Of a DNA stretch of 20,231 nt, positions 1-6,679 are shown piece by piece (within the stretch, counting starts at the first letter, position 1; each line of letters starts with the position of its first letter). This stretch comes from Pusillimonas sp035515275 (GTDB taxonomy: Bacteria; Pseudomonadota; Gammaproteobacteria; Burkholderiales; Burkholderiaceae_B), in assembly GCF_035515275.1 (NCBI RefSeq), contig NZ_DATJBQ010000155.1:1-20231 (forward strand), written 5' to 3'. The notes beneath the pieces are model-generated. The model was given only the letters and a program-made list of their open reading frames with translations. It made no database searches and was not told the origin of the DNA. The position numbers and the translations under genes are program-made.

Positions 1-997
1 CATAAGGCTTGCGGGGAACCAACTGACGCACCTCGCCGACCTGCACGCTCTGCCCCCGAAATAATGAGTGGCCAATGGCCAGGGCCGACGCCGCAGCGAT
101 CAGGTCAGTGTTGTCGCGACCCAGGATCAACAGCATCTTCAGAAACGAGTTGTCGGGGTGGCTGACCATATCCACAGTGGGACCATCAACGCGTGGGTAT
201 CCGGATAGAAAATGGGGACGCGTCTCGTTCGTTGCAAACACCACGGCATGTGAGTTGGGCAAGGCGTCGTAATGCACAGGTAGCTGCGCGCGCCGCCATC
301 TGGATAGGCTCCCGAAATATGACGAAAGAATGGCGCCAGCTCGCAACTCGTCTCGTGAAGGAGCGGCCGCAAATACAAAGGGAATACTCTGGGGCGTCAT
401 GTCCTGTGTATCAAAGAAGGGTTCGGGCAAAAACGCAAGATCGTTCGCGATGGGCAGCATTTGCTGAACCAATTGAATGCGGGTGTCACGGCTGATGTCC
501 AGCCATAAAGCACTATGGCTCTCGTCCTGACAGACATCGGTGTAATGACCGACAAACTCCAGACGCACCCGATTGAACCGCGTCATTACCCGAGGATCCA
601 GTGCGATACTCTTCTGCTGCCGGGCACCGGGCTGCTCGACATCCACCGGAATCACCCCCATCAGCTCGTCATTCAAATACACCCTCAGATGAGACACACG
701 CGGCAACAAAGCCGGTGACGGCGTAAAGAACAAATTCAGTTCGGCGGTTTCAACCACCTGGTCGCGCCGCAACGTGAACTCGAGCAACTGAGTGTTGCGT
801 TGCCCCAGCAATCGAAACACTTCGCCGTACGCCATATCCGTCAGATACAAGGTCTGAGTTGTACGAGGCGGCTGCCGGTCCGGCGCAACAGGCCGGTTCA
901 GCACCTGTGGGACCCCGCCGCTCAATTGCGCGGCTGCAGCGCTGCAAATAATTGCCAGACACAAGGCCACGAGCCATTTAAGATATGGATAACGCAT
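1..997 (-). CDS. bcsB: BcsB, cyclic di-GMP-associated cellulose synthase periplasmic subunit (N-terminal part, cut by window edge)
   Basis: The frame is open from the ATG at 997-995 to the window edge, giving the first 332 residues of a protein that is usually about 750 aa. It starts with a signal peptide (hydrophobic core LVALCLAII, then CSAAAAQ). It then shows the BcsB family signatures SPALLPRVSHLRVYLNDELMG, FVGHYTDVCQDESHSALWLD, PFVFAAAP and HAVVFATNETRP, and ends near SHPDNSFLKMLLILGRDN. BcsB is the membrane-anchored periplasmic partner of BcsA that guides the nascent glucan out of the synthase. The start codon lies three bases beyond the bcsA stop, in the same frame, so translation is probably coupled and the two subunits are made together. 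The 3' part, and any bcsZ or bcsC, would lie left of the window. No frameshift or internal stop is visible in the part present. Confidence 0.95.
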   Translation of the reverse strand, partial: MRYPYLKWLVALCLAIICSAAAAQLSGGVPQVLNRPVAPDRQPPRTTQTLYLTDMAYGEVFRLLGQRNTQLLEFTLRRDQVVETAELNLFFTPSPALLPRVSHLRVYLNDELMGVIPVDVEQPGARQQKSIALDPRVMTRFNRVRLEFVGHYTDVCQDESHSALWLDISRDTRIQLVQQMLPIANDLAFLPEPFFDTQDMTPQSIPFVFAAAPSRDELRAGAILSSYFGSLSRWRRAQLPVHYDALPNSHAVVFATNETRPHFLSGYPRVDGPTVDMVSHPDNSFLKMLLILGRDNTDLIAAASALAIGHSLFRGQSVQVGEVRQLVPRKPY

Positions 998-1000
998 GAT

Positions 1001-3610
1001 TCAAGCCCTATTTTTATGCGGAAAGGGTGTGTGCGGCACAAATGACCACAACCACTTCATGAGGTAATGCGGGCCGTTGACCAGCCGCAGGAACAGTGAC
1101 GGCAAGCTGGTCAGCATGCGCCAATAACCGCTCAGCCCTATTCTGGCAACCCCAAGGCCGCTTTTCAGCGGCTGATCCGACAAATATCTGTTCTGGCTCT
1201 GTATCCAGGTATCGCCGCGACCGAACGTGCAACGCAAGAACTCGACCTGCTGTCGAGGCGTACTAAGATCGAGCCCGATTCCCACCTGCGCTTCCTCGCA
1301 CGAGCTGATATGCGCCGGAAAGCTGAACACTTTGCCGTTTTGCACAAGCCGAACGAACACCGGTTCACGTGGCTGAAATTGCTGTGGGCGGTGCAAGCGA
1401 ACCCCAACTCCGCCACTGGAAAAATCCGTCAGCACAGCCGGAAAGAAACGCCCGTCTCGTGTTCGCACCCCCGCCTCCATCGACGACGGAACCCTGTGGC
1501 TGCGACGAAGCTGCGTGGTTTCGGCTGCCACAGCGATGGCACCGCCCAGCAACACCAGGTTGTAAAGGGTCCACAACATGGTCAGCGCCACCGTGCCGAC
1601 CTCAGCGGAGGGCCCTGTCGACAGACGCCAGACGCCGAACCCGAGGCCGCCGACATTTGCCAGAGCCAGCACGACGTAAGGCGTTGCCATCTTCCAGTCG
1701 AAATAGGGCTGTTCGATCAGGCCCCCTTTGGCGGTGACATTGAACGCTCCTTTGGACGGCCAGAACAGAGCTACGGTGGTAGGTCGGGCGATGTACCACG
1801 ACAAAACCGTTTCGTAGATTTCACCCCAGAACGTACGCCGATACGCACCTTGCATCCGGGAGTTCGCCACATTGGCATGCACCATATGAGGCAATACAAA
1901 CAGCACCACCATCAGGGCCGGGGCGTAAATAATGTAGGCATGGGCCACCAGGAACGCCAGCGGTGCGGTCAGGTAGATGAGCCGCGGAATACCCGCTAAA
2001 AAATGCAGCATGGCGTTCAGATAGCAGAGGCGTTGCGCCAACGACAAGCCCGGGCCCAAGAGCGGGTTATCGGTGCGAAATATCTGGATCATGCCGCGCG
2101 CCCACCGTATTCGCTGGCCGATGTGTGCAGCTAGGTTCTCGGTGGCAAGCCCGGCTGCCAAGGGTATGCGCAAGTAGGCCGAGCGGTAGCCGCGGCGATG
2201 CAATCGCAGGGCCGTATGGGCGTCTTCGGTTACTGTCTCTACAGCAAAGCCACCGATGTCTTCCAGCGCGCTGCGGCGCAGCACCGCACAAGAGCCGCAA
2301 AAGAACGCCGCGTTCCATAAATCGTTTCCATCCTGGATCAGGCCGTAGAACAAGGTGTTTTCGTTGGGCTGTTTGCCGAAGTGATCCAGATTGCGTTCGA
2401 ATGGATCGGGCGAGAAAAAATGATGCGGCGTTTGCACCAGGGCCAGCTTGGGATCTACCAGAAACTCGCCTACCGTCATTTTCAGGAAGGTCTGCGAAGG
2501 CACATGATCGCAATCGAAAACAGCAATCAATTCGCCGCTTGTCTCTTGCAGCGAATGGTTCAGATTGCCCGCCTTGGCGTGCTTTCGGTCGGTACGCGCC
2601 GTGTAATTGACGCCTGCCCTTCTGGCAAATTCTTTGACTTCAGGTCGATTTCCGTCATCCAGCAAATGAATGCGCAGCTTGTCGGCCGGCCAGTCGAGCC
2701 CGACGGCGGCGTAGACGGTGGGTTTCACTACGCCCAGGTCTTCGTTGTAGGTCGGTATGAAGACGTCGACCGTCGGCCAGGCACTTGGGGTTGGCGGCAA
2801 TGGCTGCAGCGTGCGCCTCAGCGGCCAGGCGGTCTGCATGTACCCCAAAACCAATACCAACCACGAATACGTTTCAGCCACCAGTAAAGTCAGACCAAAA
2901 ATAGCGTCTTGCGGTGTGTTCCAGTACAACGTGGCGGTGTATCGCCACCAGATATAGCGACCGGATGCAACCAGCGAAAGCACAATAAGCACCAGAATCG
3001 CGAAACGCCCAGGAATGCGCCGGATGATCAATGCAACCGCGAACAGCAGCACGACGAACAGAGTTTGCGCCCATGGCGTCAACGGCTGGGTAATGACCAA
3101 AGCAAAGGACACGAAAGCAAGCGCAAGTATGGCAAGCACCGCAGCAAGGGGGGGTGGCCGCCGCGTGCGCTCTGTGCCTCGAACGTGGTGCTCTACCACG
3201 CGCTGCATACGCGCGGATGCGCGCCTGACGAGTCGCAGCGCCACCACCCGCAAGGTGCGGGCCTGCCTGATTACCCATTGGTAGGCGCGCGGACGCGACG
3301 TTTCGTGCCCATCCAGACGTAGCAACAACAACGCGCCGATCACCCACACAGCCTGAAGGAGATAACGCAATGGGTCCCCAAACTGATAAGGCTTCTGGTC
3401 AAGGTGGGCAAACCACGGTTTTGAGCGTAAATGCCAGCGCTGCCAGGCCTCTCCTTCCAACGGAAAAAACACATGTGCAAGACCAACCAGGCCAAGCACC
3501 GAGAAGGCAACCAGCGGCCCCATTTTTCGTTCGCGACGCAAACGGCTGTAGCGACGCTGGCTCGCCGCATATAGATCTGGAGCAAGCAACAAACGTAAAC
3601 CCCGGCCCAT
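1001..3610 (-). CDS. bcsA: BcsA, cellulose synthase catalytic subunit (UDP-forming), with C-terminal PilZ domain
   Basis: This 869-aa inner-membrane family 2 glycosyltransferase polymerises UDP-glucose into beta-1,4-glucan and is switched on by cyclic di-GMP. Visible in order: an N-terminal extension like that of E. coli BcsA (RRYSRLRRER, residues 19-28); transmembrane segments at about 150-220; the glycosyltransferase signatures DVFIPTYNED (282-291), LLDDGNRPE (316-324), DCDH (366-369), FFCGSC (436-441), TED (461-463) and QRIRW (499-503); further membrane segments to about 695; and a PilZ domain with RRSHR (702-706) and DFSSGG (729-734), both cyclic di-GMP contacts. All catalytic motifs are intact. 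Length is near that of E. coli BcsA (about 870 aa). The start has a G6 ribosome binding stretch six bases upstream. It follows bcsG by 63 bp and is followed by bcsB after 3 bp. Confidence 0.98.
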   Translation of the reverse strand: MGRGLRLLLAPDLYAASQRRYSRLRRERKMGPLVAFSVLGLVGLAHVFFPLEGEAWQRWHLRSKPWFAHLDQKPYQFGDPLRYLLQAVWVIGALLLLRLDGHETSRPRAYQWVIRQARTLRVVALRLVRRASARMQRVVEHHVRGTERTRRPPPLAAVLAILALAFVSFALVITQPLTPWAQTLFVVLLFAVALIIRRIPGRFAILVLIVLSLVASGRYIWWRYTATLYWNTPQDAIFGLTLLVAETYSWLVLVLGYMQTAWPLRRTLQPLPPTPSAWPTVDVFIPTYNEDLGVVKPTVYAAVGLDWPADKLRIHLLDDGNRPEVKEFARRAGVNYTARTDRKHAKAGNLNHSLQETSGELIAVFDCDHVPSQTFLKMTVGEFLVDPKLALVQTPHHFFSPDPFERNLDHFGKQPNENTLFYGLIQDGNDLWNAAFFCGSCAVLRRSALEDIGGFAVETVTEDAHTALRLHRRGYRSAYLRIPLAAGLATENLAAHIGQRIRWARGMIQIFRTDNPLLGPGLSLAQRLCYLNAMLHFLAGIPRLIYLTAPLAFLVAHAYIIYAPALMVVLFVLPHMVHANVANSRMQGAYRRTFWGEIYETVLSWYIARPTTVALFWPSKGAFNVTAKGGLIEQPYFDWKMATPYVVLALANVGGLGFGVWRLSTGPSAEVGTVALTMLWTLYNLVLLGGAIAVAAETTQLRRSHRVPSSMEAGVRTRDGRFFPAVLTDFSSGGVGVRLHRPQQFQPREPVFVRLVQNGKVFSFPAHISSCEEAQVGIGLDLSTPRQQVEFLRCTFGRGDTWIQSQNRYLSDQPLKSGLGVARIGLSGYWRMLTSLPSLFLRLVNGPHYLMKWLWSFVPHTPFPHKNRA

Positions 3611-3673
3611 GCCAATCCCCCCGGTTTCCGATGCCCAAAATTTCTGCGAATAATTTCTTGCGCTACGCCGCTC

Positions 3674-5326
3674 TTAACGACGATATTGAATCCAGTCTCT
3701 TTGCCCCAGGCGTACGTAAGGCACGTTGTCATGGCTCAACAACACCGTGCCGGAGTTTTCAGAGACGGCGCGCGTGAGCGGCAAGTCGGCGGTCAGCGCA
3801 TCCCAGTCGACCACCTCTTCATCAAACACAGGTCGCTGCACCATACGGGCCAACAGCTCTGACAGAGCCAGATAGCTCGTACCTTCTGCAATGCGCCGGC
3901 CTGCGGGCGCCGCTTTAGCGGGATGACCGATCAGCTTCACGCCGACCGGCACATGAGTGATGTCGGGTGTCGGAATCTCTCGCATGCCCGCAATCTGCAT
4001 CATGTCGCCCTTCAGCGCGGCGCCGTGCTCGGGAACCAGCACAACGATTGCGCGTTGTCCGCTGCTCTCCAGCTGTTTGATGAAATGATGCAAGTCATCC
4101 AGCACCACCTTTCCCCGCGTCGCATACGAAGCAGAACGTCCACCCCCATCGGCCGTGGCTTCCCGGTTGCCGTCGTGCAGGGTGACCGAGTTGTACAAGA
4201 CAGCCCTGGGCGAAGCGTCGTGTCCGCGCCCCTGCCACCAGTGGTTCAACGTTTCGTAATCGCCCCAGATCGGCGATCCGTCGAACGCCGTCCATCGGGG
4301 AGGCAACGCTGCCGGTACGATCGGCGCAGCCAAACTGGGGTGCAGGGTCAGATCACTGATAAAGTCCTGAAACTTGCCGTTGTGGTTCAGCACAGCCTGG
4401 GTCTGAAAGCCCATCTGCTTAAGGTTTTCAAACAGATGGCAGTGCGACGGCGCGGTATCGTACAAGGCCGAATGTGAAGGCTGCCCGCAACTAGCGCGAA
4501 GCAGTCGCCGTACTGCGGGGCCGCTATATGCGGTGGCCGCGTTGAATTCGTCAAAGATCACATCCATGCTTTTGATGAGTGGATGCTGATCAAGCTGCGT
4601 CGACGCCAGATCCGACCATGCCAGCGAGCAAATGCTCAAAAAGATAATGTCAAAATCGACGGCACCGGCAGAGTCAGGCGATGGATTGAACGCTGTAGCG
4701 CGAGCCGCCTCGGTGTCATGAAAATCGGCCAGCTCCAGGTTAAGGGTTTCCGTCAGCGACATTTTTGTTTCCGGCTGGGGCGCCGGTACATCCGAGTCGG
4801 CAACATGCGCAGACTGCGCCTGAACGTCGATAGCGGTCGTACGCCCGGCATACAGGTTCTGCAATAGCTGTTGCGGCCCATAATGGTCAGGTATCGCAGC
4901 GACCATCAGCGCAGCTACGCTCAAGACGGTGATACGCAGCCATTGCGAAAGAAACAAACACGCCACAATCAATAGAACTCCCGCTCCGACCATGTCCCAA
5001 TTGATGAAGCGATTCAAGAGCTCCAACAGGTAAGGCGCAGAGAACTGCAGCACTTCGGGCTGCTCCAACAGCCGGCTGAAAGGCGGTAGCCACGAATCGT
5101 AATACAACAGTGCGATGCCCCCGGGCACAGCCAGAACGTGGCGCAACCGGTGCAGCCACAACGGCGGTAACGGCAAAAGCAAAATCGACGCAAACACCAG
5201 GTTGTAGAAGGCGTGGAAATTCAAATAGCCGGCCCAATACAAGATCAGCTTGGCAATAAAGTAAATGTTCCACAACCCCAAACCACGCCAGTAATCGCGC
5301 ACGCTTGCAACGGAATCGCTTGTCAT
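3674..5326 (-). CDS. bcsG: BcsG, cellulose phosphoethanolamine transferase
   Basis: This 550-aa inner-membrane enzyme moves phosphoethanolamine from phosphatidylethanolamine onto O6 of glucose units in nascent cellulose. The N-terminal third has several membrane segments (about 15-50, 65-80 and 110-145) and the family signature YWRGLGLWNIYFIAKL. The periplasmic catalytic domain begins near residue 220. Residues matching the zinc site and nucleophile described for E. coli BcsG are present: Cys233 in SICSLAWSD, Tyr267-Ser268 in FNAATAYSGP, His384 in LHDGN and Glu433-His434 in VPEHGAALKGD. The C-terminus also matches (SENSGTVLL, PYVRLGQRDW). It is the first gene of the operon, divergent from the tRNA-Ser gene. 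No bcsE or bcsF is found between it and the tRNA. A GGA stretch nine bases before the ATG serves as ribosome binding site. I found no convincing promoter in 5327-5503. Confidence 0.96.
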   Translation of the reverse strand: MTSDSVASVRDYWRGLGLWNIYFIAKLILYWAGYLNFHAFYNLVFASILLLPLPPLWLHRLRHVLAVPGGIALLYYDSWLPPFSRLLEQPEVLQFSAPYLLELLNRFINWDMVGAGVLLIVACLFLSQWLRITVLSVAALMVAAIPDHYGPQQLLQNLYAGRTTAIDVQAQSAHVADSDVPAPQPETKMSLTETLNLELADFHDTEAARATAFNPSPDSAGAVDFDIIFLSICSLAWSDLASTQLDQHPLIKSMDVIFDEFNAATAYSGPAVRRLLRASCGQPSHSALYDTAPSHCHLFENLKQMGFQTQAVLNHNGKFQDFISDLTLHPSLAAPIVPAALPPRWTAFDGSPIWGDYETLNHWWQGRGHDASPRAVLYNSVTLHDGNREATADGGGRSASYATRGKVVLDDLHHFIKQLESSGQRAIVVLVPEHGAALKGDMMQIAGMREIPTPDITHVPVGVKLIGHPAKAAPAGRRIAEGTSYLALSELLARMVQRPVFDEEVVDWDALTADLPLTRAVSENSGTVLLSHDNVPYVRLGQRDWIQYRR

Positions 5327-5503
5327 ATTTAATTTCCAGCAAGTCGAACGAACAGGCCCAAGGCACTAACCATGCAGGTAGGACCAAAAGTAAATGAATC
5401 CGACAGTTCTCAACACTATCGAAACAGCCGGAACCAAAAGGCCTAAGGCGTTCACCCCAGCGCATTCATCGGACTGCTTCACCGGACCAGGGGCTGAACG
5501 TGT

Positions 5504-5509
5504 TATTAT
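5504..5509 (+). promoter_or_regulatory. Probable -10 box of the tRNA-Ser/tRNA-Leu unit
   Basis: TATTAT ends nine bases before the first base of the tRNA-Ser at 5519, the spacing expected for a stable-RNA promoter. No good -35 element lies 16-18 bp upstream, so the call rests on the -10 box and its position. The rest of 5327-5503 shows nothing else that I can support. Confidence 0.45.
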
Positions 5510-5518
5510 CTTGCGCTC

Positions 5519-5825
5519 GGAAGGTTGGCAGAGTGGTCGATTGCACCGGTCTTGTTAAATCGAGCGCTGTCGTGGAAACACGGCAGATGTAAGGAGTCAA
5601 ATTCGGCGAAGCCCCTGGTTGCAAATACCGAGGTAATGCCGAGCGAAGCCTGACCATGTCAGGAACGTGTAGAGACTTGACGGCTCCCACCTAAAGCTAA
5701 ATACCAGGGTGAAGGCAAAGTCCAGACTACAAACAAGCTTGGGCTTGGTAGCGAAAGCTATAGTGGTACGGAAAACCGGCAGGGGTTTGCGCCCCTCCAG
5801 GGTTCGAATCCCTGACCTTCCGCCA
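5519..5825 (+). tRNA. tRNA-Ser(UGA), interrupted by a group I intron
   Basis: The exons are 5519-5553 (35 nt) and 5771-5825 (55 nt); joined they make a 90-nt tRNA with encoded CCA. The acceptor stem GGAAGGT pairs with ACCTTCC. The anticodon stem CCGGT pairs with ACCGG. The joined anticodon loop reads CTTGAAA, giving anticodon TGA after U33, so it decodes UCA/UCG-type serine codons. The long variable arm (GGGG...CCCC) is the class II feature expected of tRNA-Ser. The T arm is CAGGG-TTCGAAT-CCCTG. The anticodon region equals what I recall of E. coli tRNA-Ser(UGA). The gene is functional only after the 217-nt insert at 5554-5770 is removed: unspliced, the two halves of the anticodon are 217 nt apart. 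Confidence 0.93.
5554..5770 (+). ncRNA. Group I self-splicing intron (Azoarcus-like, IC3 type) inside tRNA-Ser(UGA)
   Basis: The insert splits the anticodon between U34 and G35. The 5' exon ends in CTT, which pairs with GAG at 5562-5564; this puts a U-G wobble at the 5' splice site as in P1 of group I introns. P2 is CTGTCGTG-GAAA-CACGGCAG (5567-5586), capped by a GNRA loop. P3 pairs GGAG (5593-5596) with CTCC (5684-5687). P4 pairs TTCGGC with GCCGAG. P6 is CCTGAC-CAT-GTCAGG (5649-5663). P7 pairs GACT (5674-5677) with AGTC (5719-5722), next to the GTGTAGAGACT core. P8 pairs CACC with GGTG. P9 carries TAGC-GAAA-GCTA (5749-5760). The last base is G, the usual omega-G. Order and core bases closely match the remembered Azoarcus tRNA-Ile intron, with compensatory changes in P3. 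There is no room for a homing endonuclease gene. Confidence 0.93.
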
Positions 5826-5897
5826 GACTTATCACCCACCCGCACAGGGCGTTTCGCCCATCGTCTGTGTGGCCTGGGCAAGTACGGGTAAAGGTTC

Positions 5898-5983
5898 GCG
5901 TCCATGGCGGAATTGGTAGACGCAAGAGACTTAAAATCTCTCGATCATTGATCGTGCCGGTTCGATTCCGGCTGGACGCACCA
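5898..5983 (+). tRNA. tRNA-Leu(UAA)
   Basis: This is an 86-nt class II tRNA with encoded CCA. The acceptor stem GCGTCCA pairs with TGGACGC. The anticodon loop CTTAAAA gives anticodon TAA. The variable arm forms CGATCATTGATCG, and the T loop is TTCGATT. It has no intron, although its anticodon loop has the same CTT preceding the intron in the neighbouring tRNA-Ser. It starts 72 bp after that tRNA and probably shares its transcript. The spacer holds a possible hairpin (CCGCACAG with CTGTGTGG, around GGGCGTTTCGCCC). Confidence 0.97.
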
Positions 5984-6094
5984 TAGAAAAACGACCTAGC
6001 CCATTTGGCGAAACAGCCCGCCGGGTACGAAATATGCTTGTTCTCCCTGCCGCGCCTTTTGGCGCAACGCCAGGCAGATTCCTCGGAGAACACC

Positions 6095-6556
6095 ATGAGA
6101 CATTTCATCGCCTTTTCGCTGTGCACAATGGCCCTTGCCTGGACGATTCCAGGACAAGCCCAGGTAAGCCCCGCACCCGAAGCCGGGACGGCAGGCGCCG
6201 TCAGTGGCGGTAGTGCTGCCGACACTGGGGCAACCGGCAATGACGGCAGCGCCGCAGGCTCAGACGGCAGTGACAGCCGATCAGACCGGACCGAGACTTC
6301 AGATTGGGATGAAAAGAAACCCAAAGATGGTCAAGTCGGTGACAAAACGGATTTCAGCGGCAACGAAGGCGCAGACGACAGCCCTGAGGCCACGAACTCA
6401 GGGCGAGGCACGGGCCATGGTTCTGCCACCCTGGATTCGGGTTCGCCCGACAGCGGCGCGTCTGACGACTCCAGCTCGCCGGCCCGCAGCCCATCCAACG
6501 ATTCAGGTTCGAGCACCAGCAATAAATCCAACGACGCCTCGACCCATCAGAACTGA
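6095..6556 (+). CDS. Small secreted Ser/Gly/Asp-rich low-complexity protein, function unknown
   Basis: I do not recognise a family. The 153-aa product begins with a typical signal peptide (MRHFIAFSLCTMALAWTIPG, likely cleavage after Gln-Ala at about residue 22). The mature part is almost entirely Ser, Gly, Asp, Ala, Thr and Pro, acidic overall, with no cysteine and no predicted globular core. A short Lys-rich patch (DEKKPKDGQ) sits near the middle. The chosen ATG has GGAG eight bases upstream; a longer reading from 6005 lacks a signal peptide and ribosome binding site and was not used. It follows tRNA-Leu by 111 bp and ends just before the terminator shared with pnp. The clean signal peptide and ribosome binding site argue that it is a real gene, but the disordered sequence leaves its role open. 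It could be a secreted, cell-surface or periplasmic disordered protein. Confidence 0.7.
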   Translation: MRHFIAFSLCTMALAWTIPGQAQVSPAPEAGTAGAVSGGSAADTGATGNDGSAAGSDGSDSRSDRTETSDWDEKKPKDGQVGDKTDFSGNEGADDSPEATNSGRGTGHGSATLDSGSPDSGASDDSSSPARSPSNDSGSSTSNKSNDASTHQN

Positions 6557-6571
6557 GCCTCATACCACGCC

Positions 6572-6609
6572 AAAAAATATCCCCTTGGGCCTTTGCCCAA
6601 GGGGATATT
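6572..6609 (-). terminator. Terminator of pnp (may also stop the convergent secreted-protein gene)
   Basis: A perfect 15-bp stem, 6576-6590 with 6595-6609 (core CCCCTTGGGC and GCCCAAGGGG), encloses a CTTT loop. On the minus strand it is followed by a run of T (complement of A 6572-6577), so it ends pnp. On the plus strand the downstream bases are less T-rich (CGTTTG), so it may act weakly in that direction. Confidence 0.9.
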
Positions 6610-6679
6610 CGTTTGACTGTCCTGCTGCATACCCCGGGCCGTCGAACGACGACCCTGATGGGGATGTGTTAGGAATCGA

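Noticed and set aside
5327..5503. Small gene (bcsF-like) or bcsG promoter upstream of bcsG
   Set aside because: No short frame with a ribosome binding site and a membrane segment was found, and no -35/-10 pair with acceptable spacing could be supported.
5466..5690. Open frame on the minus strand across the tRNA-Ser 5' exon and intron
   Set aside because: It is antisense to a structured RNA, has no ribosome binding site or family features, and the RNA explanation accounts for every base.
5826..5897. Hairpin between tRNA-Ser and tRNA-Leu as a terminator
   Set aside because: The GGGCGTTTCGCCC stem and outer pairing are not followed by a T run, so a shared transcript with processing is more likely.
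6005..6094. N-terminal extension of the secreted protein
   Set aside because: The extension has no ribosome binding site and would bury the signal peptide; the ATG at 6095 has GGAG eight bases upstream.
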